A stretch of 40,102 nt of DNA from Anaerolineae bacterium. Its GTDB lineage: Bacteria > Chloroflexota > Anaerolineae > Aggregatilineales > J027. The stretch lies in the NCBI GenBank assembly GCA_008933735.1, contig WBUL01000020.1, forward strand, positions 1 to 40,102, given 5' to 3'. A model generated the notes under the pieces. That model was not told the DNA's origin, ran no database searches, and saw only the letters and a program-made list of their open reading frames with translations. The position numbers and the translations under genes are program-made. How positions within the stretch are numbered: position 1 is the first letter of the stretch; every line of letters starts with the position of its first letter. Positions 32,062 through 40,102 of this stretch are shown here, one piece after another.

Positions 32062-33411
32062 TTGGCTCAAAATAGAATTCTGCTCAAGGGTGGCTGTGTC
32101 CTGAGTCTTGACAAAAAAGTTGGAAATTTTCATAAAGCCAATGTTCTGATCGAAGGGTCTAAGATCGCGGCGGTTGGGCCACGGGTGAATGCGGGAGATG
32201 CGGAAGTCATTGATGCCTCGGACATGATTGTTATGCCCGGATTTGTTGATACGCACCGGCATATCTGGGAAGGAATCTTGCGGAATATCGGTACTGATAT
32301 TCCGCTTGAGGGGGAAGAAAGTTATCTGGCCTATATATTAAACAAGCTCGCCCCCGTCTACCGTCCCGAAGATGTCTACATTGGCAACCTGGTCAGTGCG
32401 TTGGGGGCGATTGATGCAGGCATCACAACCCTGCTCGATTGGTCACATATTCAGGCATCGCCCGACCATACCGATCAGGGAATCAAAGCCTTGCAAGACT
32501 CCTGTATGCGGGTGGTTTTTGCCTACGGTTTCCCCTGGTGGGGGGAGTGGAATCCGGAACAGCCGCAGTGGTTCAAGCGAACGGCCAAACAGTATTTTTC
32601 TTCCAAAGATCAACTCCTGACGCTGGCGCTGGCCCCCCCAGGCCCGGAGTTTACCCCGTTTGAAGCCGCCAAATCTCATTGGGAACTGGCACGTGAAGTG
32701 AATGCCATGATTTCCGTGCATGTCGGGGTTGGGTCATTCGGGAAAAAGGGCAAGTTAGCCGAGATGGGCAAAGCCGGGCTGTTAAAAGCGGACACCACCT
32801 ACATTCACTGTACTACGCTGAGTGATACTGAGATCCAGATGATCGTAGACACAGGGGGGAAAGTGTCGCTGGCTGCTCCTGTCGAAATGATGATGGGGCA
32901 TGGCATGGTACCCATCCAGAAATTTCTGGATCGAGGCTTGCGCCCTAGTCTGAGCGTCGATGTTGAAACCAATGTGCCGGGCGATATGTTCACACAGATG
33001 CGCTCGGTGATTTCCTTGCAGCATGGCCTCCTGTTTGAACGCCGTCTGGCAGGCGAGTGGAATGTGCCCCGTTTTCTGATTGCCCGTGACGTGTTGGAAT
33101 TTGCCACCATCGAGGGGGCACGCGCCATTGGGCTTGAAGATAAAGTAGGCACTTTAACGCCTGGCAAAGAGGCGGATGTGATTATGCTGAACACCAACCG
33201 CATCAACATCATGCCGATCAATGACCCCATTGGGGCGGTTGTATGGGGTATGGACACCAGCAATGTGGATTCTGTTTTTGTTGGAGGAAAGGCACTCAAG
33301 CGCGGCGGCAGGTTATTGAATGTCGATCTCAACCGCATTCAGGACATGGTATACGAAGCACGTGATTACGTGGTTAAAACATCAGGATTTAAGCTGCCGA
33401 CAGTCTCATAA
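32062..33411 (+). CDS. amidohydrolase (ATZ/TRZ-type), stand-alone paralogue
   Basis: A 449-aa metal-dependent hydrolase. It uses a TTG start with AGGAG 7 nt upstream. It has the same motifs as the fused copy before it: DTHRHIWEGILRN, SVHVGVG, YIHCTTL and LSVDVETNVPGDMF. Long stretches are nearly identical even in DNA (around 32820-33000 against 31435-31620), pointing to tandem duplication or gene conversion. The superfamily hydrolyses or deaminates cyclic or amide C-N bonds (deaminases, chlorohydrolases, allantoinase-like enzymes). The true substrate is unknown. It is probably cytoplasmic. Confidence 0.85.
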   Translation: MAQNRILLKGGCVLSLDKKVGNFHKANVLIEGSKIAAVGPRVNAGDAEVIDASDMIVMPGFVDTHRHIWEGILRNIGTDIPLEGEESYLAYILNKLAPVYRPEDVYIGNLVSALGAIDAGITTLLDWSHIQASPDHTDQGIKALQDSCMRVVFAYGFPWWGEWNPEQPQWFKRTAKQYFSSKDQLLTLALAPPGPEFTPFEAAKSHWELAREVNAMISVHVGVGSFGKKGKLAEMGKAGLLKADTTYIHCTTLSDTEIQMIVDTGGKVSLAAPVEMMMGHGMVPIQKFLDRGLRPSLSVDVETNVPGDMFTQMRSVISLQHGLLFERRLAGEWNVPRFLIARDVLEFATIEGARAIGLEDKVGTLTPGKEADVIMLNTNRINIMPINDPIGAVVWGMDTSNVDSVFVGGKALKRGGRLLNVDLNRIQDMVYEARDYVVKTSGFKLPTVS

Positions 33412-33464
33412 ATTAAGGAAATGGGAATACTGCCAGAAGATAATCTATGTAAGGAGCATTCATT

Positions 33465-34796
33465 ATGCCAATGTCAATTCCTACCAACGGTACGATGGCG
33501 GTAGATTGGGAACAGCGCATTGATTTTGACCGGTTACGCCGTGAACGCCTGGCACGCATCAAGGCCCAGTTAGAGGCATCCGAGGCGGGAGCGCTGCTGG
33601 TTTTTGATATGACCAACATCCGCTACGTGACCTCTACCAATATTGGAACCTGGGCACAAGACAAGATGTCGCGTTTTTCCCTGCTGCCGCAAGGGGATGA
33701 CCCTATCCTGTGGGATTTCGGCTCCGCTGCCAAGCATCACATCTTGTATGCCCCCTGGATGGGTGGGACAAAGGAAAACCGGTCACGGGCAGATCCGACT
33801 CTTTTGCGGGGTGCGATGCCACCTGAAGCGGGGCGTGCGGCGCAGGTGGCCAGGAAAATTTATGAGGAACTTGAGAAACGCGGCCTACAGAACGAACCAT
33901 TAGCCGTAGACATCATCGAGATTCCAATTCACTATGAACTCAGCAAGTTAGGCGTCACGATTATTGATGGTCAGCAGTTAATGCAGCGTGCCAGGATCAT
34001 CAAAACGAAGGATGAAATCTCGCTGCTGGCGCAGGCCGCCGCACAGGTAGACGCCGCCTATGAAGAACTTTATCGGCAGTTGCGCCCTGGACTGCGGGAA
34101 AATGAGTGTGTTGCGATTGCTGCCAATACCCTGTACACCCTGGGGTCTGAACATGTGGAAGGGGTCAATGCGATCTCAGGGGAACGGTGCAGCCCGCATC
34201 CCCATTTGTTCTCCGACCGGATGCTGCGCCCCGGAGACCCGGCTTACTTTGATATTCTGCACAGCTATATGGGCTACCGCACCTGCTATTATCGCACGTT
34301 CGTCGTGGGCAGTGCATCGCAGGCGCAGATTGATGCCTATAACCGCTGCCGGGATTATCTGGATCACGCGATCAGTCTGGTACGCCCTGGCGCAACCACA
34401 AAAGACATCGCCGAAATCTGGCCTGCCGCCGAAGAATTCGGTTTTCCGAATGAAGAAGCCGCCTTTGCCTTGCAGTACGGGCACGGGATAGGGTTGGCGA
34501 TCTGGGAAGCGCCCGTCATCAGCCGGATGGTCTCGCTGGAAAATCCGATTGAAATTAAGGAAGGCATGGTTTTTGCGCTGGAAACCTTCTGGCCTGCGGC
34601 GGATGGGTGGTCAGCGGCGCGTATTGAAGAAGAACTCGTGGTGACCGCCAATGGCTGCGAGGTGATTACGCGCTTTCCAGCAGAAGAACTGCTGGTTGCA
34701 GGTCGCCAATACTTTACACCGACGGGGCCATTAAATGCTGTAAGGGATACCGAGTCTCAGTACAACAATCCACGTATCTATCCACGAGGGCGTTAG
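33465..34796 (+). CDS. M24 peptidase-fold (Xaa-Pro dipeptidase/creatinase-like) enzyme with a changed metal ligand
   Basis: A 443-aa protein with an N-terminal creatinase-type domain (about 20-180) and a C-terminal pita-bread domain. Of the five M24 metal ligands, Asp263 (YFDILH), His340 (QYGHGIGL), Glu373 (FALETFW) and Glu388 (RIEEEL) are present. The second Asp of the D-x10-D pair is Cys274 (YRTCYYRTF). The fold also serves non-peptidase enzymes, such as creatinase and ectoine hydrolase, so with amidohydrolases beside it a C-N hydrolase of a small compound is as likely as a peptidase. AAGGAG lies about 7 nt before the ATG. It is 53 bp after the amidohydrolase gene. Confidence 0.8.
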   Translation: MPMSIPTNGTMAVDWEQRIDFDRLRRERLARIKAQLEASEAGALLVFDMTNIRYVTSTNIGTWAQDKMSRFSLLPQGDDPILWDFGSAAKHHILYAPWMGGTKENRSRADPTLLRGAMPPEAGRAAQVARKIYEELEKRGLQNEPLAVDIIEIPIHYELSKLGVTIIDGQQLMQRARIIKTKDEISLLAQAAAQVDAAYEELYRQLRPGLRENECVAIAANTLYTLGSEHVEGVNAISGERCSPHPHLFSDRMLRPGDPAYFDILHSYMGYRTCYYRTFVVGSASQAQIDAYNRCRDYLDHAISLVRPGATTKDIAEIWPAAEEFGFPNEEAAFALQYGHGIGLAIWEAPVISRMVSLENPIEIKEGMVFALETFWPAADGWSAARIEEELVVTANGCEVITRFPAEELLVAGRQYFTPTGPLNAVRDTESQYNNPRIYPRGR

Positions 34797-34918
34797 GGCA
34801 AATAAGTAAGTTTTAAAGCATCGTGGGCTGGTCGTCAGAATCATGTGTTTTTTTCTCTTACAGATTGCTATGATGAATCGAATCAGGCGCTAACTTGAAC
34901 CAAAGGTACACAGCAAAG

Positions 34919-35644
34919 ATGACAACTGAGCAAATGAATAAAAACTTGCAGCATCTGCGTGACAGGCTGCGAGACTTGCGCCAGCAGCGGCGGCTTACCC
35001 TTCGTGAACTGGCGGCCAGAGCAGAGGTGAGCGCGAGTCTGCTCAGCCAGATAGAAAATGGTAAGGTTAACCCCTCGGTCATGGTACTTCACAATATCGC
35101 TTCCGCGCTCCAAGTTCCGCTGGCCTATTTTTTCCCGCCGGATCAGGAAGCCCTGTCACGCCCAATCTGGGATGTGGAAACCATAAATAACCTGACCCCC
35201 AGTGAAGCCCGCGCAGAAGTCGGGATTAACCTGCCAGCCCAGACGACATTCTCCCCTGGAAAAGGCATGATTGAAGCTGATTTCGTGGGACGGTCCCTGG
35301 CGACAGGGATACCCCTGATTCTGCGGCATGATAAACGTGCGTCAATTGAGCTTCAGGGGGGGGTCATCTGGGAACGACTGACCTCAATGGCGATCAAAGG
35401 GATAGAGTTCCTGCACATTGAATATGGCGCAGGTGCCTCGTCTGGCTCAGCGATGTCACACCATCCGGGGAGCGAATTTGGCTTTGTTCTGGAGGGGGTG
35501 CTGACCCTTAACCTTGGGTTTGATGAGCATGTGATGTATCCAGGGGATAGTGTCATCTTCAATTCAAGTACGCCGCACCGTCTCAGTAATACGGGCGAGT
35601 GCCCGATGCGAGCACTCTGGGTGATATTCGATCTGACGCTGTAG
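34919..35644 (+). CDS. XRE-family regulator with C-terminal cupin
   Basis: A 241-aa regulator. The HTH (about 5-60) contains LRDLRQQRRLTLRELAARAEVSASLLSQIENGKVNPS. A cupin follows (about 150-225; HHPGSEFGFVLEGVL and the YPGDSVIFNSSTPH segment) that would sense a small ligand. I use the ATG at 34919; a TTG at 34895 and an ATG at 34934 are alternatives, and none has a strong ribosome site. It lies inside the catabolic locus. It is the only DNA-binding protein there, so it is the natural candidate to bind the TTGTACAGTATA motifs at both ends. Proteins of this layout usually repress until a ligand binds. Confidence 0.82.
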   Translation: MTTEQMNKNLQHLRDRLRDLRQQRRLTLRELAARAEVSASLLSQIENGKVNPSVMVLHNIASALQVPLAYFFPPDQEALSRPIWDVETINNLTPSEARAEVGINLPAQTTFSPGKGMIEADFVGRSLATGIPLILRHDKRASIELQGGVIWERLTSMAIKGIEFLHIEYGAGASSGSAMSHHPGSEFGFVLEGVLTLNLGFDEHVMYPGDSVIFNSSTPHRLSNTGECPMRALWVIFDLTL

Positions 35645-35656
35645 GAGGTAAGTTAA

Positions 35657-36538
35657 ATGGCGAATATCGGTTTTGTCGGACTGGGTATGATGGGCAGTCG
35701 CATGGTCATACGGCTGCTCGACGCCGGTCATAGCGTCACGGGCTACAACCGAACGAAATCGCGGGCTGCGCCGCTCATCGAGCGAGGGATGCGCTGGGCA
35801 GAGACACCGCGTGAGGCCGCTGCTTCCAGCGATGTCGTTATCACCAATGTGCGCGACAGTCATGCGCTGCTGGCTGTTGCGAAGGGCGCTGAGGGTGTGT
35901 TGGCTGGGCTCTCGGCGGGCAAAGTTTTTATAGATATGAGCACCATCAGCCCGTCCGTAACCCGTCAGCTTGCAAAGGAGGTCGCACAGAAAGGCGCGTT
36001 CCTGCTGGATGCTCCGGTATCGGGAAGCAAGCTGACACTGGAGCAGGGGAAGCTAACCATTATGGTGGGTGGGGACGTGAGCGCGTTTGAGCGTGTCAGA
36101 AGTGTAATGGAGGTCATCGGCCCAATCGTCATCTACATTGGAGAAAGCGGCATGGCGATGGCGCTAAAACTCGCCATCAATATCAGCATTATAACCCAGA
36201 TCGTCAGCTTTGCTGAAGGCGTAGTACTGGCCGAAAAATACGGTGTGCCGCGTGAGAAGGCAGTTGAGGTGATGCTGAACAGTGCCATTGCTTCCCCTGC
36301 ATTGAAGTATCGCGGACCCTTTGTTAATCAGATGCCTGACGAAGCATGGTTTGATGTCGAGATGAGCCAAAAGGATATTACTCTGGCGTTGGAATTAGGC
36401 CGTGAGCTGGGGATTTCGCTGCCGACCGCTTCTGTTGCGAGTGATTTGCTTTCGGCAGCACAAAAGAAGGGCTGGGAACATGAAGATTTCGCGGTTGTCT
36501 ACAAGGTATTAAAAACAATGTCCAACATGGAAGGATGA
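35657..36538 (+). CDS. 3-hydroxyisobutyrate dehydrogenase-like oxidoreductase
   Basis: A 293-aa NAD(P)-dependent beta-hydroxyacid dehydrogenase. It has an N-terminal Rossmann motif GFVGLGMMG (5-13), the substrate-binding DAPVSGS (118-124), the catalytic Lys171 in MALKLAIN, and a helical C-terminal dimer domain. The usual Asn after Lys is shifted, but the family fit is clear. AGGAGG precedes the ATG. The stop shares bases with an in-frame ATG of the next gene. It probably oxidises a hydroxy-acid intermediate of the pathway; the substrate is not known. Confidence 0.87.
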   Translation: MANIGFVGLGMMGSRMVIRLLDAGHSVTGYNRTKSRAAPLIERGMRWAETPREAAASSDVVITNVRDSHALLAVAKGAEGVLAGLSAGKVFIDMSTISPSVTRQLAKEVAQKGAFLLDAPVSGSKLTLEQGKLTIMVGGDVSAFERVRSVMEVIGPIVIYIGESGMAMALKLAINISIITQIVSFAEGVVLAEKYGVPREKAVEVMLNSAIASPALKYRGPFVNQMPDEAWFDVEMSQKDITLALELGRELGISLPTASVASDLLSAAQKKGWEHEDFAVVYKVLKTMSNMEG

Positions 36539-36549
36539 GGAGTGTCCCC

Positions 36550-37398
36550 ATGCACTATGTTTCACGGATTGATGCTGCTTCGGCACAGGTTCCCGAAGGT
36601 TATCGTGATCACAGCGCCGGATTTCGCCGCGCCACCTACGTTGACCAGAAGGCAGGTTCAGTGCACATGGGTACGGGTATATGTTACCTCGATCCTGCTG
36701 GCATGATTGCACCCCATATTCATTCTTTTGAAGAGACTTTCTATATTATTGAAGGACTAGTGATTGTTCAGGTTGGGGATCAGGCTTTTTTATTAGGAGC
36801 AGGTCATTACGGGCTTATCCATACAGGGGTGAAACATGGTTTTCGCTGTGTGGGCAGCCAACCGGCACGCTGGCTTGAAATGCAGTCACCTCAACCGCGT
36901 CCCCCTGACTACGGACGAGATACCTTTTTTGTCGGGGGTGAAATTCCCGCCAGTGCCCAACCACCAGATCAGGCGGAGGATGCAGCACAGATCATTGGTT
37001 ATTTCGATGAAGCGCAGTTACCGAAACCTGGCGCCCCTGCTGAAATGGAAGGATTTAACCCGACAACTGGTGTGGCAATTAAAATGTTTGTGGATCGTTC
37101 CTTCGGGGCTGTTCACCAGTCTTTGTTTCTGATCCAATACATGCCAGGAGCAAAGATTGCCCCCCACGACCATCCCTTTGAGGAATCCTATTTCATTGTC
37201 AGCGGCGAGGTCAAAGCCGTCTGTGATGGTCAGGTCTATCTGGTAGGCGCGGGCGGGGTCATCTGGACTTCGGTAGGCTGTGTACATTCCTTTGAAAATG
37301 TCGGAGATCAGCCTGTACGCTGGTTAGAAACCCAGGCCCCCTTACCTCCCTCAAAAGAAGTGTTCCGATTTGAGCATGAATGGCAGCAATATGGCTAA
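36550..37398 (+). CDS. bicupin protein
   Basis: A 282-aa protein with two cupin domains. The first is at about 45-110 (PHIHSFEETFYIIEG, then GVKHGFRCVG) and the second at about 200-265 (PHDHPFEESYFIVSGEV, then GCVHSFENVG). Each keeps the His-x-His, Glu and His metal pattern. I start at 36550 because GAGGAG lies 7 nt upstream; an ATG at 36535 also exists. Bicupins include ureidoglycine aminohydrolase and various dioxygenases or isomerases. It resembles the divergent gene at 38613, so the locus has two paralogues. Confidence 0.78.
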   Translation: MHYVSRIDAASAQVPEGYRDHSAGFRRATYVDQKAGSVHMGTGICYLDPAGMIAPHIHSFEETFYIIEGLVIVQVGDQAFLLGAGHYGLIHTGVKHGFRCVGSQPARWLEMQSPQPRPPDYGRDTFFVGGEIPASAQPPDQAEDAAQIIGYFDEAQLPKPGAPAEMEGFNPTTGVAIKMFVDRSFGAVHQSLFLIQYMPGAKIAPHDHPFEESYFIVSGEVKAVCDGQVYLVGAGGVIWTSVGCVHSFENVGDQPVRWLETQAPLPPSKEVFRFEHEWQQYG

Positions 37399-37882
37399 GC
37401 ATTTAAAAGTTCAGGCTGCCGAGAAGACATCGTATTTCGTCGTTGGGGATGTGATCACAGTCAAGATTACAGGAGACGATACACAGGGCGCATATCTTAT
37501 CGTGGAGGTGGTCAGTCAGCCGGGCGGCGGCCCCTCGTTTTTGCATACCCACGAACCGCAGGAGACCTTCCATGTGCTAGAAGGTGTTTTTGAGATTTAT
37601 GGTCAGGATGAGCAAGGGGAAAAATACGCCATTCGCGCACAGGTTGGAGATGTAGTGCATGTCGCCGGGAACGCGCCGCACGGTTTCAAGAACGTGGGTG
37701 ATGTTCCCGGTCGAATGATCCTCACCTATGAACCGGCGGATGTCATGCTCAAGTTTTTTCAGGAAATCGGCTTACCAATGAAAGATCGTCACAGCCTGCC
37801 TGAGGAGACTGACCCCCGTGATCCAGACACGATCCTGGGAATCCTCAAAAAATATATGCAGGTTATTGAAATGCCGGGCTAA
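37391..37882 (+). CDS. single-domain cupin protein
   Basis: A 163-aa cupin. FLHTHEPQETFHVLEGVFEI carries the His-x-His and Glu ligands of the first motif, and GNAPHGFKNVG the His of the second, so a metal site is expected. I start at MAKHLKVQ (37391), overlapping the bicupin end by 8 bp; the frame could open earlier at 37376 or 37370. No start has a good ribosome site, which suggests coupling. It is the last plus-strand gene before the converging SDR gene, with 5 bp between stops. Role is unknown. Confidence 0.75.
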   Translation: MAKHLKVQAAEKTSYFVVGDVITVKITGDDTQGAYLIVEVVSQPGGGPSFLHTHEPQETFHVLEGVFEIYGQDEQGEKYAIRAQVGDVVHVAGNAPHGFKNVGDVPGRMILTYEPADVMLKFFQEIGLPMKDRHSLPEETDPRDPDTILGILKKYMQVIEMPG

Positions 37883-37887
37883 CTCGG

Positions 37888-38589
37888 TTAGTTGATGAGC
37901 CAGCCGCCATCGACTCTGAGATTGACTCCTGTGGTTGCCTTGTTCTCAAGCAGGAAGATCGTCGCGTGTACCACATCGTCAATCTCAACCAGTCTCCCAA
38001 TTGGTGTCCGGGCGCGGAAGGCTTCCAGCACCTCGGCGGGTTTACTGGCCCAGAAGGGGCTGTCACCAACAACTGAGGAGTGAATAGCGTTCACACGAAT
38101 GGGGGCAAGCTGTAGAGCAAGGGAATTAATCATGCTCGTGACCCCGCCATTGACTGTAGTCACGGTCGTTGAGCCAGGATAGGGTCGGTCTTTGGCAAGC
38201 CCCCCATAGAGAACGATGGAAGCATCCCGGTGCATCCGTGATGCAAGCTGATGGATGACCTCTGTGTAGCCCACCAATTTCATGGTCACAAGTTTGATCG
38301 CGGCATCAATGTCATATTCTTTAACCATATTATGATCTCGAAGGATGGAGGTGATGATGAGATGCTGCACATCGTTCACACCAGCCAGTGCTCCTGCAAT
38401 GCTGTGCGGTTCTGTGAGATCAAGCGCCAGACCGATACTGCTGCCACCAATTTCCCTGGCGACCTCGTCAGCACGGGTTTTATCTCGGCTGGTTAAGTAG
38501 ACCTTGTGACCCTGATCCGCGTAGTGCTTGCCGACACGTTTCCCAAACTCCGAAGTCCCCCCAACAACCACAGTCGTTTTATCAGGCAT
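37888..38589 (-). CDS. SDR-like protein lacking the catalytic triad
   Basis: A 233-aa Rossmann protein of the short-chain dehydrogenase type. VVVGGTSEFGKRVG (about 7-20) is the cofactor loop, and LALQLAPIRVNAIHSSVVGDSPF and RVDGGWLI are typical of the C-terminal half. At the active site my alignment gives Val in place of Tyr and Asn in place of Lys (VTTVNGG where Y-x-x-x-K is expected), and the Ser is replaced in VLYGG. It may bind nucleotide without classical SDR catalysis, or use other residues. AGGAG lies 13 nt before the ATG. It is cotranscribed after the bicupin at 38613. Confidence 0.8.
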   Translation of the reverse strand: MPDKTTVVVGGTSEFGKRVGKHYADQGHKVYLTSRDKTRADEVAREIGGSSIGLALDLTEPHSIAGALAGVNDVQHLIITSILRDHNMVKEYDIDAAIKLVTMKLVGYTEVIHQLASRMHRDASIVLYGGLAKDRPYPGSTTVTTVNGGVTSMINSLALQLAPIRVNAIHSSVVGDSPFWASKPAEVLEAFRARTPIGRLVEIDDVVHATIFLLENKATTGVNLRVDGGWLIN

Positions 38590-38612
38590 GACTTATCATT
38601 TCTCCTAACTCA

Positions 38613-39506
38613 CTATTTTTGGGCAGCTTTTTCAAAATAGTCCCAATCACGGGCAAAGCGATACGCATGTCTCGTCGGTGACTGGGGCACAGAGGTTTCC
38701 AGCCACTGCACTGTTGCATCCGTCGTATTACGGAATCCATGAATACAGCCCACACCAGCCCACGCGATGTCACCCGCTTTGAGGGTATAGGTATGGTCAT
38801 CGAACCAGGCATCGACCTGACCATCCAAAATCATGTAAGTTTCTTCAAAGGGATGGTCATGGCTGCTTGCGCCGCCGCCAGGTACATACTTGACCATGAA
38901 CATGGTGTGTAGATGGGCACCGAGATCACTGTCTACCATCATTTTTACGGTGATCCCTGTATACACCATCAGGGCGGTCCGCATACTCCCTGAGACAGCC
39001 AGCAGTTCCTGGGACTGCCGAGTGGGGTCCATATGATCCTTTGTGATGTTGCCAAAATAGCGTGTCCGTGGATTCCGTGCGTCAATGGGTATGGGCGGGC
39101 CACTGTGCGACAGCGCTTCTACAGGATAAACATCGACCTTGCCGACTCTTGGCTGCGGGGCCAGCATTTCTGCCCACCGGACAGGGGCTGCGCTATCATT
39201 CCGGAAGCTGTGTGCGGCTGCAACCTGGATTATGCCGTAATCGCCGGCTTCAAGTGCGAACTTTCCATCCCCGGTTTCGCAGATAAGTTGTCCTTCCAGA
39301 AGGTAAATGCTCTCTTCAAAGGTGTGAATGTGGGCATTAATAAAGCCGCCAGATTCGAGTTCGCAGATGTTGAATTCCTGATGGACTGAGCCAGACTCCC
39401 GATTGACCACTGACCAGCGGCGGAAACCCTGGCTGATGGACGAAAAACCGTTTGGTATGATGAACTCTGCTTGATTTGCGGTGCGTACTAAATGATGTGA
39501 TTTCAT
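38613..39506 (-). CDS. bicupin protein, paralogue of the 36550 gene
   Basis: A 297-aa two-domain cupin. The motifs are NAHIHTFEESIYLLEGQL and AAAHSFRND (first), SSHDHPFEETYMILDGQ and GCIHGFRNT (second), each with His, Glu and His ligands. It shares the N-terminal GFRRW/GFRRA and the C-terminal QWLET/RWLET patterns with the bicupin at 36550. I start at MKSHHLVRT (39506); an ATG two codons earlier at 39512 is equally possible, and neither has a good ribosome site. Two copies of the TTGTACA(G/C)TATA motif lie 80-115 bp upstream, linking it to the regulon of the E1 and importer operons. Confidence 0.78.
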   Translation of the reverse strand: MKSHHLVRTANQAEFIIPNGFSSISQGFRRWSVVNRESGSVHQEFNICELESGGFINAHIHTFEESIYLLEGQLICETGDGKFALEAGDYGIIQVAAAHSFRNDSAAPVRWAEMLAPQPRVGKVDVYPVEALSHSGPPIPIDARNPRTRYFGNITKDHMDPTRQSQELLAVSGSMRTALMVYTGITVKMMVDSDLGAHLHTMFMVKYVPGGGASSHDHPFEETYMILDGQVDAWFDDHTYTLKAGDIAWAGVGCIHGFRNTTDATVQWLETSVPQSPTRHAYRFARDWDYFEKAAQK

Positions 39507-39867
39507 GAGCATCTACTCTACTAATTTTGATGGAGTATGCTGGAAGCTAAACCAATTATGATTCGTTCAATTCAATTGACCACCACGATTGTACACTATA
39601 ACGCAACATTTGTACAGTATACTAAACTTCAGGGGCGGTCTTAAAGCGAGCGAAAAGGGGAAATTGCTGTAAAACACGCGGCTTCCCCAGGGTAGCAGAG
39701 CCAACGTCCCAAAACCATATCAGGTGAAGGACAATCCCGCGCACGAGGCATTTTCACCTGAGTATAAAACTGACTGACACTCCCTGGATTTTCTGTGAAA
39801 AAATGACCCAAACGCTGCTGACCCCAGCTCGGCGATGATAAAATGAGATCATTGGTCAGGAGGCTGC
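39507..39867. other. 361-bp divergent non-coding region
   Basis: It holds the two regulon motifs near the bicupin gene and a perfect 9-bp inverted repeat TCAGGTGAA/TTCACCTGA (39720-39728 and 39753-39761). The promoter of the TPR gene should also lie here, with GATAAAAT near 39837 as a possible -10. I find no ORF. Confidence 0.5.
39588..39621. promoter_or_regulatory. paired regulon operators
   Basis: ATTGTACACTATA (39588-39600) and ATTTGTACAGTATA (39608-39621) start 20 bp apart, about two helical turns. The second is identical to the site at 25436. Confidence 0.65.
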
Positions 39868-40102
39868 ATGGACAGCAAAGAAAACATCCGAAAAGCTTAT
39901 GACCTGATTAAAGCGGGCAATAAGCCGTCTGCCGTCGAGATATTGCGGCCTATCTGCAAATCCGAGCCAGCTAATGCTGATGCCTGGTGGTTGCTCGCCA
40001 ATGCGCTGAGCGAACCCCGTCAGATACAAATGGCATTGCAGCGGCTTTTACAAATCAATCCCTTTCATGAACAGGCACAGCGCAAACTAGAGCGTCTCAT
40101 TG
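39868..40102 (+). CDS. TPR-containing protein (5' part only)
   Basis: An ATG at 39868 with AGGAGG about 5 nt upstream opens a frame that runs off the right edge after 78 codons. IRKAYDLIKAGNKPSAVEILRPICKSEPANADAWWLLANAL has the spacing and the Ala/Gly/Leu pattern of tetratricopeptide repeats, followed by a second unit (MALQRLLQINPFHEQAQRKL). It probably mediates protein contacts; the missing part may add other domains. Confidence 0.75.
   Translation, partial: MDSKENIRKAYDLIKAGNKPSAVEILRPICKSEPANADAWWLLANALSEPRQIQMALQRLLQINPFHEQAQRKLERLI

Overview
The window looks like bacterial chromosome with an integrated plasmid-like element in its left 16.7 kb. The host is probably a member of the Chloroflexota (Anaerolineae-like). 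That is inference from overall gene style, SOS-type boxes with a GAAC-N4-GTTC core, and a transposase relic of a type I associate with that phylum. No rRNA or other phylogenetic marker is present.

Region 1 (1-11142, all minus strand) is a replication and partner-gene module of an integrative element. Reading from 11142 down to 1, it holds six uncharacterised genes and a terminator-like hairpin. Next come a 1151-aa methyltransferase-helicase fusion and an archaeo-eukaryotic-type primase. A PRTRC gene set follows: E, C (ubiquitin-like), a small ORF, F, B (E2-like) and a truncated ThiF/E1-like gene. The helicase and PRTRC E both end in sequences matching the beta-sliding-clamp binding motif. The PRTRC E gene also carries an iteron-like 8-bp repeat in both orientations.

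Region 2 (11161-16738) is the regulatory and integration end of the element. It has a 175-bp imperfect inverted repeat, a small membrane-anchored protein and two receiver-like/HTH regulators with degenerate receivers. A LexA-like repressor has lost its autoproteolytic residues. The divergent control region is rich in dyads and includes two GAAC-N4-GTTC boxes. A large serine recombinase follows, whose last codons run into the 3' half of a tRNA-Glu(CTC) gene on the opposite strand. That overlap marks one attachment end of the element; the other end is outside the window, to the left.

Region 3 (16739-23297) is chromosome. It holds a decayed transposase fragment, a fucose-isomerase-like gene, and a signalling operon (receiver, PstS-like lipoprotein, sensor kinase, receiver, receiver) on the minus strand.

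Region 4 (23298-39512) reads as one catabolic locus. It has an E1 alpha/beta pair of a 2-oxoacid-type dehydrogenase and, divergently, a CUT2 (Rbs-type) ABC importer whose second permease is fused in frame to an amidohydrolase. A stand-alone near-copy of that amidohydrolase, an M24 peptidase-fold enzyme, an XRE-cupin regulator, a 3-hydroxyisobutyrate-dehydrogenase-like enzyme, a bicupin and a single cupin follow. A converging SDR-like protein and a second bicupin close the locus. A shared TTGTACAGTATA-type motif lies at both outer control regions, which suggests one regulon. The substrate cannot be read from sequence; an imported small compound processed by amidohydrolase-type chemistry is the working inference. 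A TPR protein begins at the right edge.
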